In this document: piece by piece, positions 32,759-45,141 of the stretch | How positions within the stretch are numbered: position 1 is the stretch's first letter | Layout: each line of letters starts with the position of its first letter | Origin: Plenodomus lindquistii | Taxonomy: Eukaryota; Ascomycota; Dothideomycetes; Pleosporales; Leptosphaeriaceae | DNA: 64,000 nt | Direction of reading: 5' to 3' | NCBI GenBank assembly: GCA_025504975.1 | Contig: JANUWI010000003.1 | Span: 2,356,001 to 2,420,000, forward strand | The notes under the pieces: model-generated | Seen by the model: only the letters and a program-made list of their open reading frames with translations | The model's database searches: none | What the model was told of the DNA's origin: nothing | Made by a program: the position numbers and the translations under genes

Positions 32759-35700
32759 TCGACAGATCGTCTTGTGATCAACATATCGACACATCTAGCG
32801 TTTGTTTATTTGGACTCCACGCACACGCTTTGAAGATACCATTGCGACAGTACACCAAACATTTCAGGTCGACAGTATAGACGGCACCTTCGACGGCAGG
32901 GCGAGACGAATTTTCTTCTACCAATCGCTGCATCACCGCAATCTACACGGCTTCCTTGCGATACCTATACCCGGCCACCCCTTAACGGCAGGTCGTCATG
33001 GCGTTTCACGGCGTTCTTCTATCGATTTACGAGTACCCCCTTTCATGAGCGACTCCTCTATCATCGTTCACCTGTACCAATACGCGCTACACTAGGAGAC
33101 CTTTCCGTCTGGTCCTACCCTTAATCACTGTTTACAATTTTCTCGACATGAACCCGTGGCCATTATCGGCACGGGGCATCATCACCACCATTCGCTATAC
33201 CCTTTATAATTTTATAGACCCTCACTTGGCAACCCACCCACGATATAGCTTCGGGGTGGCTTGCATGACGTTGTACATTAATTTCGAGGGCTTGCATAGT
33301 CGCCGCCCTCATTTCTCTTAAGCTCAACCCCGCAACCCCTACGGCAAGAGCCAGGGTGTTTGCGTGTATGAGAGCAGGCAAAATGTTGTCTCAGATACAG
33401 TGGATCGAGCAAATGACGCATTCCTACTAGAGGAATGCGGCAGAATCATAGACCCTGTATACACCATCTACTGGCCCCTCCCCTACCATGATTACGTCTT
33501 CGTCGGTACCGTTCAACAACCCTCGTCTGACACACATTGACCCGCAGCCACGAACGCCATGATTCGGTACCACAGCGCGCACTCGAGCGTCATTCTCAAC
33601 TCTGGATTTGAACACGAAACAAGAGTCACAGCGTCTCCGTTATGCCATCATTGGGCGTTCCGTGGGCATGCGCTTACCGCAAGGGCTGGCGCTTGGCATA
33701 CATCATCGGACGTTTGCCCCCCTTGCTAGCGGCGCTGGACCCTGACGCAGTAACTCCACCATTTGTCTGTCAACGAGTGGGATGCCTGCCGGGGCGGAAC
33801 TTGGGCCATGTTCCATACCATCATTGCTGTTGTGCTGGCTCCTTCTCGTCCCTTGTACAGAAGGAGAAAGAGGAAGGAAGAGGCAAAGAATTGTGCCTTG
33901 TCGAATCGGAGGGCTTGCATTGCATCACAGCATCAAGCCTCGTCGGTGCTTTGCACACGCGCTGACTGCATATCATTCCGCACAGAAAAGACACGGTCCA
34001 AGTCAAAAAATTCTCCCAACGGCAAAGGGATGAGAAACGGGGGGGCCGTTGCGTTTAACCTTGGTGCGTTGCTGACGTCGGGATTCCTTCTCTCTTGAGG
34101 CAAAAACGGGCTCTCTGTACTCTAGGGTATCTCGGTAGACCGAGCGAGCAGCGGTTGCGTTCTTTCCCCCCACCTGCCTGCCCCCCTCCTCTCCCTCCCC
34201 TACCCTTTTTGAATCCTGCCATCTTTCCCAATCTCTAACCCCGTTCGTTGTTCAAAGTGCACAGTGCCACCCAATCACACACTCAACGTGGGATATGCGT
34301 GTGGGGCCTTGTATTCGGCCCGCTTCGCCCCAGGCAACGTGAGATCTCTGGATCGTGGATTCGTGCGCGTTGTGTGTGCCTGAGCGTGGGTGGGTTGTTA
34401 CTGTGACTGTGACATGGTTTCCACGCACTGAACAAGGGACTCTAAGTTTGCGCATGGCAAGATCATCAGAGGGATGCGACACCTCGGGAAACGCAGGGCT
34501 AACCTACGGGATAAGACAGATATGTGTAGCAGATAAGTGTAGCTAAAGCAACCGCAGTAAAGTGACATGCTCACACATCACCCAATGGAAATGCTTCACT
34601 TCAGCTTCAGCTGCGGCGCAGAGTGGAGAGGTCACAGGCAAAGTGTAATCAAGCCAGCCAGCCAGCCAAACAGACGGTAAGAGAACCGCCGAAGCACACC
34701 CTTCCCATGGGACAGAGCAACCAACCAACCAGCCAACCACTCACCATCGCGAAAAGGGCAGCCATTCACTTTTGCCTCTTTGCATGCGTGCCCTCTTGCG
34801 TGGGTTAGCCACCACATGTCCTCGTCCTCTGGCTGTATATTGTGTGCTTTTCGCCACCACCAGATATCGTGTCCTTGAGCCCTGCCTTGCCTGATATATC
34901 TCGCTGCTCATTGTTGTCTCATGATCCTACCTACTCTATCTCTGCAGCAGCCGGGCGGGAGTATCTGCCGCCCTTCCCCTTCCCTCCCTTCCCTCCCACC
35001 CCTACACAGTAGAGCGCATGTTGGCATTTCGGGCGGAACGCTTTGGGAATGCCTTGAAGTTGTGAGGCGTGATGATCTACTGTGTCTCTCCTTCCCTAGT
35101 CCCAAGTCACTTTGGGGCGAATCGCAAGACATTCGTTTTGTGGTGTTGGATGAATGATGCATGGCTTGCTTCCTGCTACATACCTAGAATAAAATAAAAT
35201 ATTACAGGTCGAGATGAATATGTGTCATGTGTGGATGTTATGGCTCGCAGAACTACTTCCTTTCCCCCTCCCCCCCCCCCCCCCCCCTTTGTTTTTTCTC
35301 CCTCTCTGCCACGCTATGCTATGGAAATCTAGGATAAGCAGTGTGTGTATATGTATGTGTGTATAGCCTAGTTGTTGCGCTATGCTGTGCTGCGGTTTGC
35401 ATGTTTGCGCAGCCTACTTTACCCTACCTGATACACTTACTGTAGCGCAACTGTATATGGCTAGAGGTTAAGATGGCAAAGCAACAATAAAGCAAACGTG
35501 GACCTAGCCTTGTTCCCCTTTTTACCCGGCTGCATAGGCCTCTCGTTTGCGCGCGTCATTGCATTAGCTAGCTGTTTGATGCAAGGATGATGTGGTCTGC
35601 CACATTCATACAATCGTCTTGTTGCCATTTGCACAGTATGTTTGTACAATGTATTTGCGGCTCTTGTGTCTAGAGTAAAGTACATGAGGATAGGATAAAG

Positions 35701-36671
35701 TTTGCGGATATGTCTTCCGTGTTTCGTGGGGTTGGGGTTGGAGTTGGCGGCTTACTTTACTCTAGACTATTATCTGTACGATGTAGAGTAGAAGGTCTTG
35801 GAATCAAGTGACTTGGCTTGAATCGCCCCAGCATGCTACATACTCTAGTCCGCGCACGAGTACGGAGACGTTATTAACAACACGTGCGATTGAACAATTT
35901 TCTTTCATTTCTTCCATCAGATGCGAGGCAAAGACATGCATGACTTGAGAAGCTTTTTCGCCTCACAAATTTAGCGTACATTCTACACACGCACTCGGCA
36001 CTCCCTCTTCTGTTTCATCATGCAAGCACGAGCCTCGTCGGGCATGACTCCTGTGAAGCTACCACTCACAACCTGGTATTCACATACTCTATGCCAGGAA
36101 AGATAAACTTGCGAGGCCCTTTCTCCACACCGCAAGTACAGCTCCGACCAGTCAAAGGCCAGCGCACCCAAATCTTGCAGAAGTATCCACTTTTCTAGCC
36201 CCGAGCGTGGAGATTGCACTGCAGGTGGTGGGTACCACGCGCGCAAGTCACGATACCATGGAGAGACTGACTGCGAGTTGGAGTATCTGTACCCCGCGCA
36301 GTGTGTGCACGTGCCGAACTCTTTACGTGCAAGTTTGAGGATGCACGGTCAGGGGTGTCTACTGTGTCCACAATTATTTTTTCTTTCTGTCCTGCGCGCT
36401 TTCCATTGTGCACACACACACACAGCCCACTCTTTGCAACGTGCATGCTGGCACGGTTCCGTTTGACCGCCTGTCTCAACCTTCCTGTTTTGTACAACGG
36501 CGGCTGCGGGTGTAGCGTCTCAGGTATCCATAGGACGCGTATGGTATTTGCAGGGATGTATTCCAAAACACCATGTCGTAATGCTTCGGGCATTGCCACT
36601 GCTGTTTCGCATGTCGTTCGTCTGGGCGGATAAGCGATGTCGGAGGGTTGTCATGGCCTCGCTTGGTGCTT
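32759..36671. other. Long gene-free stretch downstream of flbC
   Basis: About 3.9 kb between the flbC stop and the EAF6 stop. It includes the flbC 3' region. Low-complexity sequence includes an 18-C run at 35270-35287, CCAGC/AACC repeats near 34650-34735 and CA repeats near 36412. No gene with motifs or supported splicing was found. Confidence 0.5.
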
Positions 36672-37295
36672 TCAATCTCGAGCATACGAGATCTTCTGCC
36701 GCTTCGACTTGCTGTCTTCGTCGCCGTCATCTGGCGTCATCTTCTTCTTCTTGTTGCCATTGGCATTGGGCTGGCTGTTCTCGCGTGTAGGAAACGATGA
36801 GGTTGGCGTTGGGGCATGCGAGGGAGTGGTCGCAGGTGTTGACGCTTCCTGTCATGTCAAAGTCAGCACCAGCTCTGAATAGACCATGCGTGTCCACATA
36901 CCCTCAGGAAGCTTGTTGAGCTGCGGCTGAATATCCGGTCTGCGTCGCTAATGGCCGCCTTCCGCCTGGTCGCCGTGCCGGCCCCGCCCGTTGTTGTTGT
37001 CGTGGCGGCGCCCTTGATGTAGTTGTCGAAGCCCTTGATGATGTTTCCCGCGCTCGTCTCTTCCAGGTAAGCCGTCTCCATGCGACTGATGGAATCCTCG
37101 ATTTGGAACTGCGCCAGAGGTCAGCACACGGCCTAAGGCGCGTCGCGTGGGCGCCCTCACCAGCTGCGCGTCGATGCCGCGCTTCTTGTTGAGCGAGTCG
37201 CGCAGGTCGCGTCGTAGTTTCTCGTAGTAGGGCATACCGCGCGACCCGTCGGCGCCGGCGGTGGCAGAGCTGCCTGGGGGCGCGTTCTCGGCCAT
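36672..37295 (-). CDS. EAF6: NuA4 histone acetyltransferase subunit Eaf6
   Basis: Exons 37295-37161, 37108-36902 and 36848-36672; introns 52 and 53 bp; 172 aa. The conserved core runs YYEKLRRDLRDSLNKKRGID, a coiled coil that crosses intron 1, then SISRMETAYLEETSAGNIIK and GFDNYIKG, the Eaf6 signature. Next come a Thr/Gly-rich insert, RRKAAISDADRIFSRSSTSF and a disordered Lys-rich tail (NKKKKMTPDDGDEDSKSKRQ). Eaf6 is a small scaffold subunit shared by NuA4 and MOZ/NuA3-type acetyltransferase complexes. It is divergent from DST1, another chromatin/transcription gene, and its start codon directly abuts a GC-rich minisatellite. Confidence 0.95.
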
Positions 37296-37296
37296 G

Positions 37297-37374
37297 TTTG
37301 GGGCGGGCTCTGGGGCGGGCTCTGGGGCGGGCAGCAGTGGGCGGGCAGCAGTGGGCGGGCAGCAGTGGGCGCGG
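37297..37374. repeat. GC-rich minisatellite at the EAF6 start codon
   Basis: Three consecutive 12-bp units (TTTGGGGCGGGC then twice TCTGGGGCGGGC, 37297-37332) run straight into three 14-bp units (AGCAGTGGGCGGGC twice, then AGCAGTGGGCGCGG, 37333-37374). The array begins one base upstream of the EAF6 ATG, so it forms the end of its 5' leader and part of the EAF6/DST1 divergent region. Confidence 0.9.
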
Positions 37375-37689
37375 TGTTTGTATGTAGGCTGTAGCTGTGG
37401 ACAATCAACGACGGTCGCGGCTTCCTCGCCGTCTGGCCTTTACCAGGCGGGCGTGGACATGGACGCCGAGGCTAGCGTGTCCGCGCTCGGACCTCGTCAT
37501 TGCAAACCACACGCCAACTCGCTTTGTAGCCTGCGACACCGTCAACCTCTGCCCTCCACACCACGTCCTCGCGCCGTGACAACATCCTCACCGCCGTCGC
37601 GCAAATCTCTGGACCCCATCACCACCACCCGCAGCCCCCCACGCAACCCCCACGCGGCCTGTCCCAGCCTCCGCCTTCGCGCTATCGCC
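37375..37689. promoter_or_regulatory. DST1-side upstream region
   Basis: Rest of the 394-bp divergent EAF6/DST1 region; becomes C-rich near DST1. An in-frame upstream extension of DST1 exists but lacks conserved features. No factor site is claimed. Confidence 0.4.
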
Positions 37690-38662
37690 ATGGCCATGGA
37701 CGCCAAAGAGATCGAGCGCCGCGGCAAGGCGATTGGCAAGGCGGTTGCAGAGAACGAACCGAGTGCCAATGTCTTGAACCTGCTCAACGGCCTGAAGACG
37801 GGTGTCCACGCGACCGAAGACCTGCTGCGCTCCACCCGTATCGGTGTCACCATCAACCGCCTGCGAACCCACAAGGACCCGGCTGTACAAAGGCTAGCCA
37901 CCGAGCTCGTGTCCAAGTGGAGGGACGAGGTCAAGAAACAGCCAAAGAAGGGCACGCCCGCAAAGCCCGTTGCCAACGGCGCCGCATCACCATCTCCCGC
38001 TCCTCCACCATCCGGCACCGCATCACCCGCGCCAGCGCTGGCAAAAAGGAAGCACGATGTCCCCTCGGAGAAGCGCAACCACCGAACCGACAAGGTCAAA
38101 TACCAAGTCACTGGCAACGAGTCGCGCGACGCATGCGTAAGGCTGATGTACGACGGCATCGCCTTTATGAGTGAAGCCAGTAAGTGACGGCTCAGTCAAA
38201 TACACACACATATACCATTTCCCTAACAGCCCCCCAGTGCCCGACGACATTCTCCTCGTAGCCAAACAAATCGAAGCCGCCGCCTACAGCAACTCTGGCT
38301 CCGTAAACGACGCCTACAAGGAAAAAATGCGCACCCTCTTCCAAAACCTCAAAAACAAAACAAACCCCCAACTCCGCAAGCGCGTCTTCAGCGGCGACAT
38401 CTCCCCCAAACGCTTCGTCGTCATGACACACGATGAAATGAAGTCCGACGAACGCCGCGCAGAGGACAAGATTCTCGAAGAGGAGAATATCAAACAGGCA
38501 ATGGTTGCTCAGGTCGAAAAGGCAATTTCAAAGGAGTTTCAGTGCGGGAAATGTAAGAAGAAGATGGTGTCGTATAGTCAAGCGCAGACAAGGTCGGCTG
38601 ACGAACCGATGACGACGTTTTGCGAGTGCATGAATTGTGGTAATCGGTGGAAGTTTTCGTAG
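37690..38662 (+). CDS. DST1: Transcription elongation factor TFIIS
   Basis: Exons 37690-38179 and 38238-38662; a 58-bp intron (GTAAGT donor) whose acceptor must be the CCCCCAG at 38231-38237 to keep frame, giving MSEAMPDDILLVAK; 304 aa. A second ATG at 37696 could be the start. Domain I (residues ~1-80) is the TFIIS N-terminal bundle (STRIGVTINRLRTHKDPAVQ). Domain II (~150-250) contains SRDACVRLMYDGIAF and LRKRVFSGDISPKRF. Domain III is the zinc ribbon: CGKCKKKMVSYSQAQTRSAD then CECMNCGNRWKFS, with the RSADEP loop whose Asp-Glu pair enters the polymerase active site. TFIIS rescues backtracked RNA polymerase II by stimulating transcript cleavage. Confidence 0.96.
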
Positions 38663-39425
38663 ATGAGGAGAGGGAGGGATGGAGGTGCGTCGACGCGGCC
38701 GTGGAAACAATCAAATCAAATCAACCCAAATCAGACTCGGGGAGACATGGAGAGCTAAGCTAGCGACCTTGGGAAGGCGTTTTACAAAATGTTGGAGAAG
38801 CGGAGGCGTTCCTTGTCTGTCAGAGGCACCTGTTCATATGCCTGGGCTCATCATATCTTTCTTTTCATCATTTTGGCTGTTAGCTTTTTGAAAGAGAGAG
38901 AGGACGGATATTAGTTGAGCATTCAAGGCAAGCTTTCGAAGGAGACTTCAACTTCATTTCAATTCAACTAGCCATGTTGAATAGACCACCATTGATTCCC
39001 AATCCTATTATTCTTTGCATGATACGTCAAGTACTTTCTATGCATCAACCAATATACATCACTGGTATACGCAACAGCTATCGCCGCGTTTAGTATGGTA
39101 TGTAGACGCGTGACGTTTTCATTTCCCATTCAAGCTACACTACACCACAAGACTCCTAGCTAAATCTTTTCTAAACCTCGACTCCAACATCAGGACTGAA
39201 AGTACAGTCACATGCGCGGCGAGGGGGGGGGGGAGCGAACAAATACGTATGAACACGAAAACGTTAGAAAGCTTTTTCCCTACATTGATTGCTTCCTCTC
39301 TCTACATCCTTTCTCCAAAAAAAAACCCCCCCCTCCGCGACCCGGTAATGGGTATACTTTCTTTCCACCGACTGTGGATAATCCTTCCTTTTGTGACCAA
39401 ACATACTCCTTACAAAACAAGAAGC
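38663..39425. other. Intergenic, DST1/CPA2 3' ends
   Basis: Convergent 3' regions. An 11-G run lies at 39223-39233. Nothing else supported. Confidence 0.5.
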
Positions 39426-42400
39426 CTACAACGGGCGGCCACCGACAAAGTCACTCCATGATCTGACTTCGCTCGGAATACCCTCCTTCTTGGGGAGCTT
39501 CTCGCTCATGCATTGGGCGAAAAGGACGGCAGTCTGTTGTTTCGTCAGTCTCTTTCGTTCTTCGAGTTGACAAAGTGGTGGGTTAGCTTACCTTGGGCTC
39601 CATGAATAGCGGTACACCAAAGTCGACAGCGTTCCTCCTCATCACGTAGTCCTCGTCAAGTAGGCCGTTCGCCCTGTACTTGGCAAGATTGAAGCAGCCG
39701 CGGATATCGTACTTTTCAAACACCTCGCGCAACTTCCTCTTGTCCTCCTTGGGGAATTCAATCACGTCAACGCTGAGGCCCTCGACGTTCTTCTCAAGGA
39801 GTGTCTTGACGTCCTTGTTGGCGGCAAGGAACTTGTAGCCGAGAGAGTGGATGTACTTGGCAATTTGAACAAGGGAGGTGGAGTGGAGAGACTCCGCCGT
39901 GGTGTCACCACCGAAGAGGAGACCCTCACCGGGTTGTGGCAGGCGGAAGTTCATCTGTGACTGAGCCGACGCCCAGTATGCCTCGACGAGATCCTTTCCG
40001 AAGCAGGCCATCTCACCAGTGGACGACATCTCGACGCCCAGGTAAGGGTCAGCACCAGCCAAACGTGTCCATGAGAATTGGGGAACCTTGGTGGCAAGGT
40101 AGTTCCTCTCAACAGCCATCAGGTCAGTTGGCTCAGGGACATCGCGACCGACAAGGGCCTTGGTGGCCACGTCGATGAAGTTGGTACCGAGAACCTTGCT
40201 GACGAAGGGGAATGAACGGGATGCGCGAAGGTTGCACTCAATGACCTTGAGCTTAGGCTCAGAGCCCTCGACCTCCTCCTTGATGATTTGCATGTTGAAA
40301 GGACCGGTGATGTTCCATGCCTTGGCGACCTTGTCAGCGATTTCCTTGACACGCTCCTGAATTCTCTTATCCAAGTTGACGGGAGGCAGGACAAGAGTTG
40401 CATCACCAGAGTGGACACCAGCGTTCTCAACATGCTCACTGACAGCGTGTACAAGGACCTTGCCGTCGGAAGCGACAGCGTCGCAGTCGATTTCCTGTGC
40501 TCCATCGATGTACTGGGTGATAACGACGGGGTGGTCTGGAGAGACGGACGAAGCAGCAAGGAGCTTCTCCTTCAGCTCGTCTTCGCTACGGATAACTGTC
40601 ATCGCAGCACCAGAAAGAACGTAGGATGGACGGACGAGGACAGGGTATCCGACGGAGGTTGCGAACTTCTTCGCATCCTCATAGGATGTGAGCTCCTTCC
40701 ATGCAGGCTGGTCTACACCGATGGAGTCCAGGATGGAGGAGAATTTGTGGCGATCTTCGGCCTTGTCAATGTCTTCGGGGTTGGTACCGAGAACCTTGGC
40801 CTTTCCAGACTCCTGAAGCTTCAAAGCAATGTTCTGGGGCAGCTGTCCACCGACAGAAACAACGACACCGCTTGCAGTCTCCAACTCGTAGATGTCCATA
40901 ACGCGCTCGTAGCTCAACTCTTCAAAGTACAGCTTATCAGCGACATCGAAATCCGTGGAGTAGGTCTCAGGGTTGTAGTTGATCATGACAGTCTTCTTGC
41001 CGAGCGCATTCAACGAGCGAGTAGCGTTGACGGCACACCAATCGAACTCCACGGAGCTACCAATACGGTAGACACCGCTTCCAAGCACGATTGTACCATG
41101 GTCATCGAAGGTGACGTCGTGCGAGGAGGCGTTGTATGTTGTCTGATACTCCATGTTAGTAACTCCAGGTAGGCGAAAATGAAATCTGACAGCATCTAAG
41201 AAGAGCCAAGAACATCCGAATATGTGAATGAACGCCTCACGCGAGCTCTAGGCTTGCCAAGGCTTCTGCAACCTTTCGATTGGCGTGGGGCTATGCAGTG
41301 GTCGGTCCATCTGCTAGACTTGTCGGTGCCATCCAGGTGAGAAAATTCAGCTGGGAAGGAACATCACAAGTGAAAGAAGACATGACCAAGAATTGATCCA
41401 AGGAGAACAAACAAGAAACAGGTAACGAACTTACGTATAGGTAGTTTGTCTATCATCATGTTAGCGAAATAAACGAGACGAGAGGGAGGAGACTCAATAC
41501 ATTTGCTGGGAATTCAGCAGCCAGAGTATCAATCTTCTTGACCCATGGCCTGATACCGAAGCTCTTCCTTCGGGCGCGAACCTCGTCTTCAGTGCTGTTG
41601 ACCGCCTTCGCAATCTGCTTATCCGAGAAACCCAACTTCTTGGCCTTGAGAATAATCTCCTTCTTCAGGCCAAAGAGGCTGCCTATGTCCTCGAGTTCGT
41701 GTGTGCAATCAACGATGTTCTGGAGCTTGTATAGGAACCATTTGTCAATCTTGGTAAGCTCGTGAACGCGGTCGACGGTGTAGCCCTCGTGGAACAAAGC
41801 CTGCCCAACAGCGAGCCATCGGCGATCGGTAGGGTTAGCCAGTTCGTCGTCGAGGCTTTCGCCGTACTTCTCGCCCTGGAAACCGAGGAACTTGGGGTCG
41901 ACTTGTCGGCACGCTTTCTGGAAAGATTCCTCGAATGTGCGACCGATCGCCATGACCTCTCCGACTGACTTCATAGAACTACCGATGTCGCGCTTAACGT
42001 TCTGGAACTTGGCAAGATCCCATCGGGGCATCTTGGTCACAACGTAATCCAGACTGGGCTCGAAGTTGGCGGTGGTAGTCTTTGTGACGGCGTTGGGGAG
42101 TTCAGGGAGGGTGTGTCCGAGACCAATCTTCGCCGCAGTGTATGCCAATGGGTATCCAGTTGCCTTAGATGCTAATGCGGAGGAACGAGAGAGACGGGCG
42201 TTGACCTCGATGACCCTGTAGTCAAGACCATCTGGCTGCAAGCAGTATTGCACGTTGCACTCGCCAACTACTCCCAAGTGACGGACGATCTTGATAGATG
42301 CGGACCGGAGCATGTGGTATTCCTCGTCGCTGAAAGTCTGACTGGGAGAAACGACAATACTGTCGCCAGTGTGTACACCCAGGGGATCAAAGTTCTCCAT

Positions 42401-43403
42401 GTTGCAGACAGTGATGCAGTTATCCGCCGCATCACGTACAACCTCGTATTCGGCCTCCTTCCAGCCCTTGAGCGACTTCTCGACTAGGATTTGCGGCGAC
42501 AGAGTCAGAGAGCGGGCGGACAAGTTCTTGAGCTCCTCTGCGTTGTTGGCGAAACCTGATCCAAGACCACCGAGCGCATACGCAGCGCGAACAATGATTG
42601 GGTATCCGACCTTCTCGGCAGCTTCGAGAGCCTCGTCGACTGTGCCCACGGCGATAGACTTTGCAATGGGGATGTTGATCTCGTCTAGAGCACGCGCAAA
42701 CAAATCACGGTCCTCACTCGTCTTCAATGTCTGCACGCTTGTTCCCAGAACCTTGACGTTGTACTTTTCAAAAATGCCTTTTGCGTCCATCTGGACACCC
42801 AAGTTGAGCGCAGTCTGGCCACCAAAGCTGAGGAAGATGCCATCGGGCTTCTCTTTCTGGATAACATATTCGGCGTATTCGGGCGTAACAGGTAGGTAGT
42901 AGATTTCATCTGCGAGCACATGCGACGTTTGGATAGTCGCAATGTTGGGGTTGAGGAGGACCGACTTTACGCCGGCCTCCTTGAGAGCCTTGAGAGCTTG
43001 CGAGCCTGTGCCCTTGGTCAATTCAAACATTCTGCAAAAGATTCGAGCCCGTTTGACTCTGCCTACCTGAGTAGTCAAACTCTCCAGCTTGACCAATACT
43101 GAGACCACCACTGCCAATGACCAAGACCTTTTTGACGTCTACAAGATCACGTGCTCCAGCAATTGCGCCGCTGTTCAAGTATGCTTGCGCATTGGGCGCT
43201 TCTTGTGTTTTATTCCATGTCGAAGAGACGTGGGTGAAGGCTCGCAGCTGGCGGAGTGCTGCAGGTGACTCTGTGGTTGAGCGGAGAGCAGTCAGCGGCC
43301 TTGCACTCCGAGTTGTGAAGGTCCTTGCGCTCGCAGAAGGTGCAATGGAGCGGAGTCGTGCTGTGAGGGCAGGTGCGCGTCCAGCGAGGCGTCCGAAAGC
43401 CAT
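39426..43403 (-). CDS. CPA2: Arginine-specific carbamoyl-phosphate synthase, large subunit
   Basis: Five exons: 43403-43067, 43005-41501, 41449-41435 (15 nt), 41142-39592 and 39533-39426; introns 61, 51, 292 and 58 bp. Total 1172 codons, 1171 aa. The first ~60 residues are Arg/Ser/Ala-rich and free of acids (MAFGRLAGRAPALTARLRSI), a mitochondrial presequence; this and the absence of fused ATCase mark the arginine-pathway enzyme. KKVLVIGSGGLSIGQAGEFD opens the first half. CPSase signatures occur twice: YPIIVRAAYALGGLGSG (~247) and YPVLVRPSYVLSGAAM (~785), with VIEVNARLSRSSALASKATG and VIECNLRASRSFPF. The 15-nt exon encodes TNYLY of the conserved TNYLYTTYNAS. It makes carbamoyl phosphate from glutamine-derived ammonia, bicarbonate and two ATP. 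Confidence 0.96.
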
Positions 43404-44258
43404 ATCGCGGGCTGTCTCAGCAGCCGGGAGCGTACAAGCTCAAGATCACAGTCAACGGCACGACAGAGGCGTTGGAATCGCGAAAGAAGGGACGCTCAAG
43501 GGGCGGACGGTGCAATTGAAGGCTGCGTCAGCTCAGGCCCAGCAGAGCAGAGTGCGGATGACTCCCGTCTTGATTTATGAGTAAATTGTGGGGGAGATGT
43601 GATGCTATAGCCAAAAAATTCCCTATGATGCACTGCGGGCCAATCAGTCCGCCGCCGATGTCCGGGGGGTCGCACAGATAAGCACCCTGACGCGCTCCCG
43701 GGCGGTCTGAGGGCCATAGACGAGACGAGCCATGTTCGCTAAAGCGAGGAGATCCGCTGCAAAAGTCGTTCATGGCGAATCTGGCGTCTGCAAGGCCACA
43801 TTTATCAATCCTCCATGAACCACCAGCAGGCTTCCTTCAAGCAAATGCAAACATCAGACCACGCGAACCACAATTCACGCGTCGCCCCGATCGCGGCGCT
43901 GGAGGATCGACGCTTGCCCGGGGAGCAGATTTTTTGTCGTCCACTTGCAGCGTCTCCATCGAGTGCAGCAAACACGGGTTCTGTGCTACAGATCGTGAAT
44001 CATATGGGCAATAACGCCGAAATCTGAAGTGTATTCACCTGGGCATGACTGTAATGTCCTTGGCCATCCGTGCACAGAGAGCAAAATCTGCCAAATGATT
44101 GACTCAATGGTCCCTACTCTGCTCTAACGAGCCTGTCCGAGTCATGTTCATGTTCATCATTTGTACAGTAGTAGGTAAAATATCATTCTTCAGGTACAAC
44201 CTGCTTGCAGCCCGTCCTCGAATACAAGCTGGTGCTCGTCACCGTCCTTCTCATCCCG
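43404..44258. promoter_or_regulatory. CPA2 upstream region with Gcn4/CpcA-like sites
   Basis: Upstream of CPA2 and downstream of LCL3. TGACTC occurs at 43559-43564, about 155 bp before the CPA2 start, and a perfect TGACTCA at 44100-44106, about 700 bp before it. This heptamer is the consensus of Gcn4/CPC1/CpcA, which activates amino-acid biosynthesis genes; use here is an inference. No gene is seen. Confidence 0.45.
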
Positions 44259-45141
44259 TTATGCCGCTTTCTTCTGCTTGTCTGCGGCCGTGTGTCTACT
44301 CTTGTATTCCCGAGGGCTTTCCAGTGCCTTTGTTCCTGCCCCACCCATCCTTTGAATAAAATTCGGCTTCTGCCACATCCCAACCTTGCTCTCCCGGGCC
44401 TTCAATTCAGCAGCACGGTACTGCTCCTCAACGTTGCCAAATTCGGCGCCGGTCTTGGCCTCGTATACCGTCGCCAGCCCCATCTTCAACATTTCCAGCC
44501 CCACATCTTGCTTGAAGAACCATCTGCGGTAGAAGACTTGTGCTACGACCCGGTCGTACTGGTCGCGTCTGTATAGCTGCACGCGCACTCGTCGGTTGTG
44601 TATCAAATTCGTCAGCCATTCATGAGCTTCTTTCGCGTATGGTTGCGCTTGGCGTCCCCAGTGAGCAAGTTCTGGCGCGTCAACACCTGCTATCCGGATG
44701 TGAAGCTACCTTCTGCTTAGCAACTGATCAGGAGGGTTGTGTCTTAGACACAATCTCCGCAGATTCAAGGCAAGGTAGACCTACCGTTTGTCTGAGGAGT
44801 GCGCTTCGCTCTGTGGGCACAGCTTTCCATGGCAACCATCCCCAACCAGTTAATCTCCCACCGGGCGTGTGATATAACCTGAAGTTGTCTGCATCTCCAA
44901 CACTGGTGACCTGACCAAACAATGTTCTACGCCGGAAGTAGTCGGGCTTGATGTGATTGACCGTGGGAATGCGCCGGAAGTATGCCTTGTAGAGTCGCAA
45001 TCCGAGAACCGTCGATACTGTCAATGCGACAGACGGGATCAGAGTCCGAGGTTCCAGTATTACGGCTGCCCAGGATTCGGACGATTCTGCGGCCGCTCTT
45101 CTCTTCTTTTCCTCATCATGGCCTGACCAAGGCCATCGCAT
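44259..45141 (-). CDS. LCL3: LCL3-type staphylococcal-nuclease-like endonuclease
   Basis: Exons 45141-44785 and 44705-44259; a 79-bp intron in phase 0; 267 aa. The start MRWPWSGHDEEKKRRAAAES is family-typical; upstream in-frame codons are ignored. A hydrophobic segment near residues 30-50 (LIPSVALTVSTVLGL) is a membrane anchor. The nuclease domain includes YFRRRTLFGQVTSVGDADNF, LHIRIAGVDAPELAHWGRQA right after the splice, and RRDQYDRVVAQVFY, with Asp and Arg at the positions of the Ca-binding and catalytic residues of SNase. Yeast Lcl3 is mitochondrial/membrane-associated and its physiological substrate is unknown. Confidence 0.92.

Noticed and set aside
36195..36633. 134- and 110-codon overlapping frames downstream of EAF6
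   Set aside because: No motif, no splice continuity, and they overlap in antisense; CA repeats inflate one of them.
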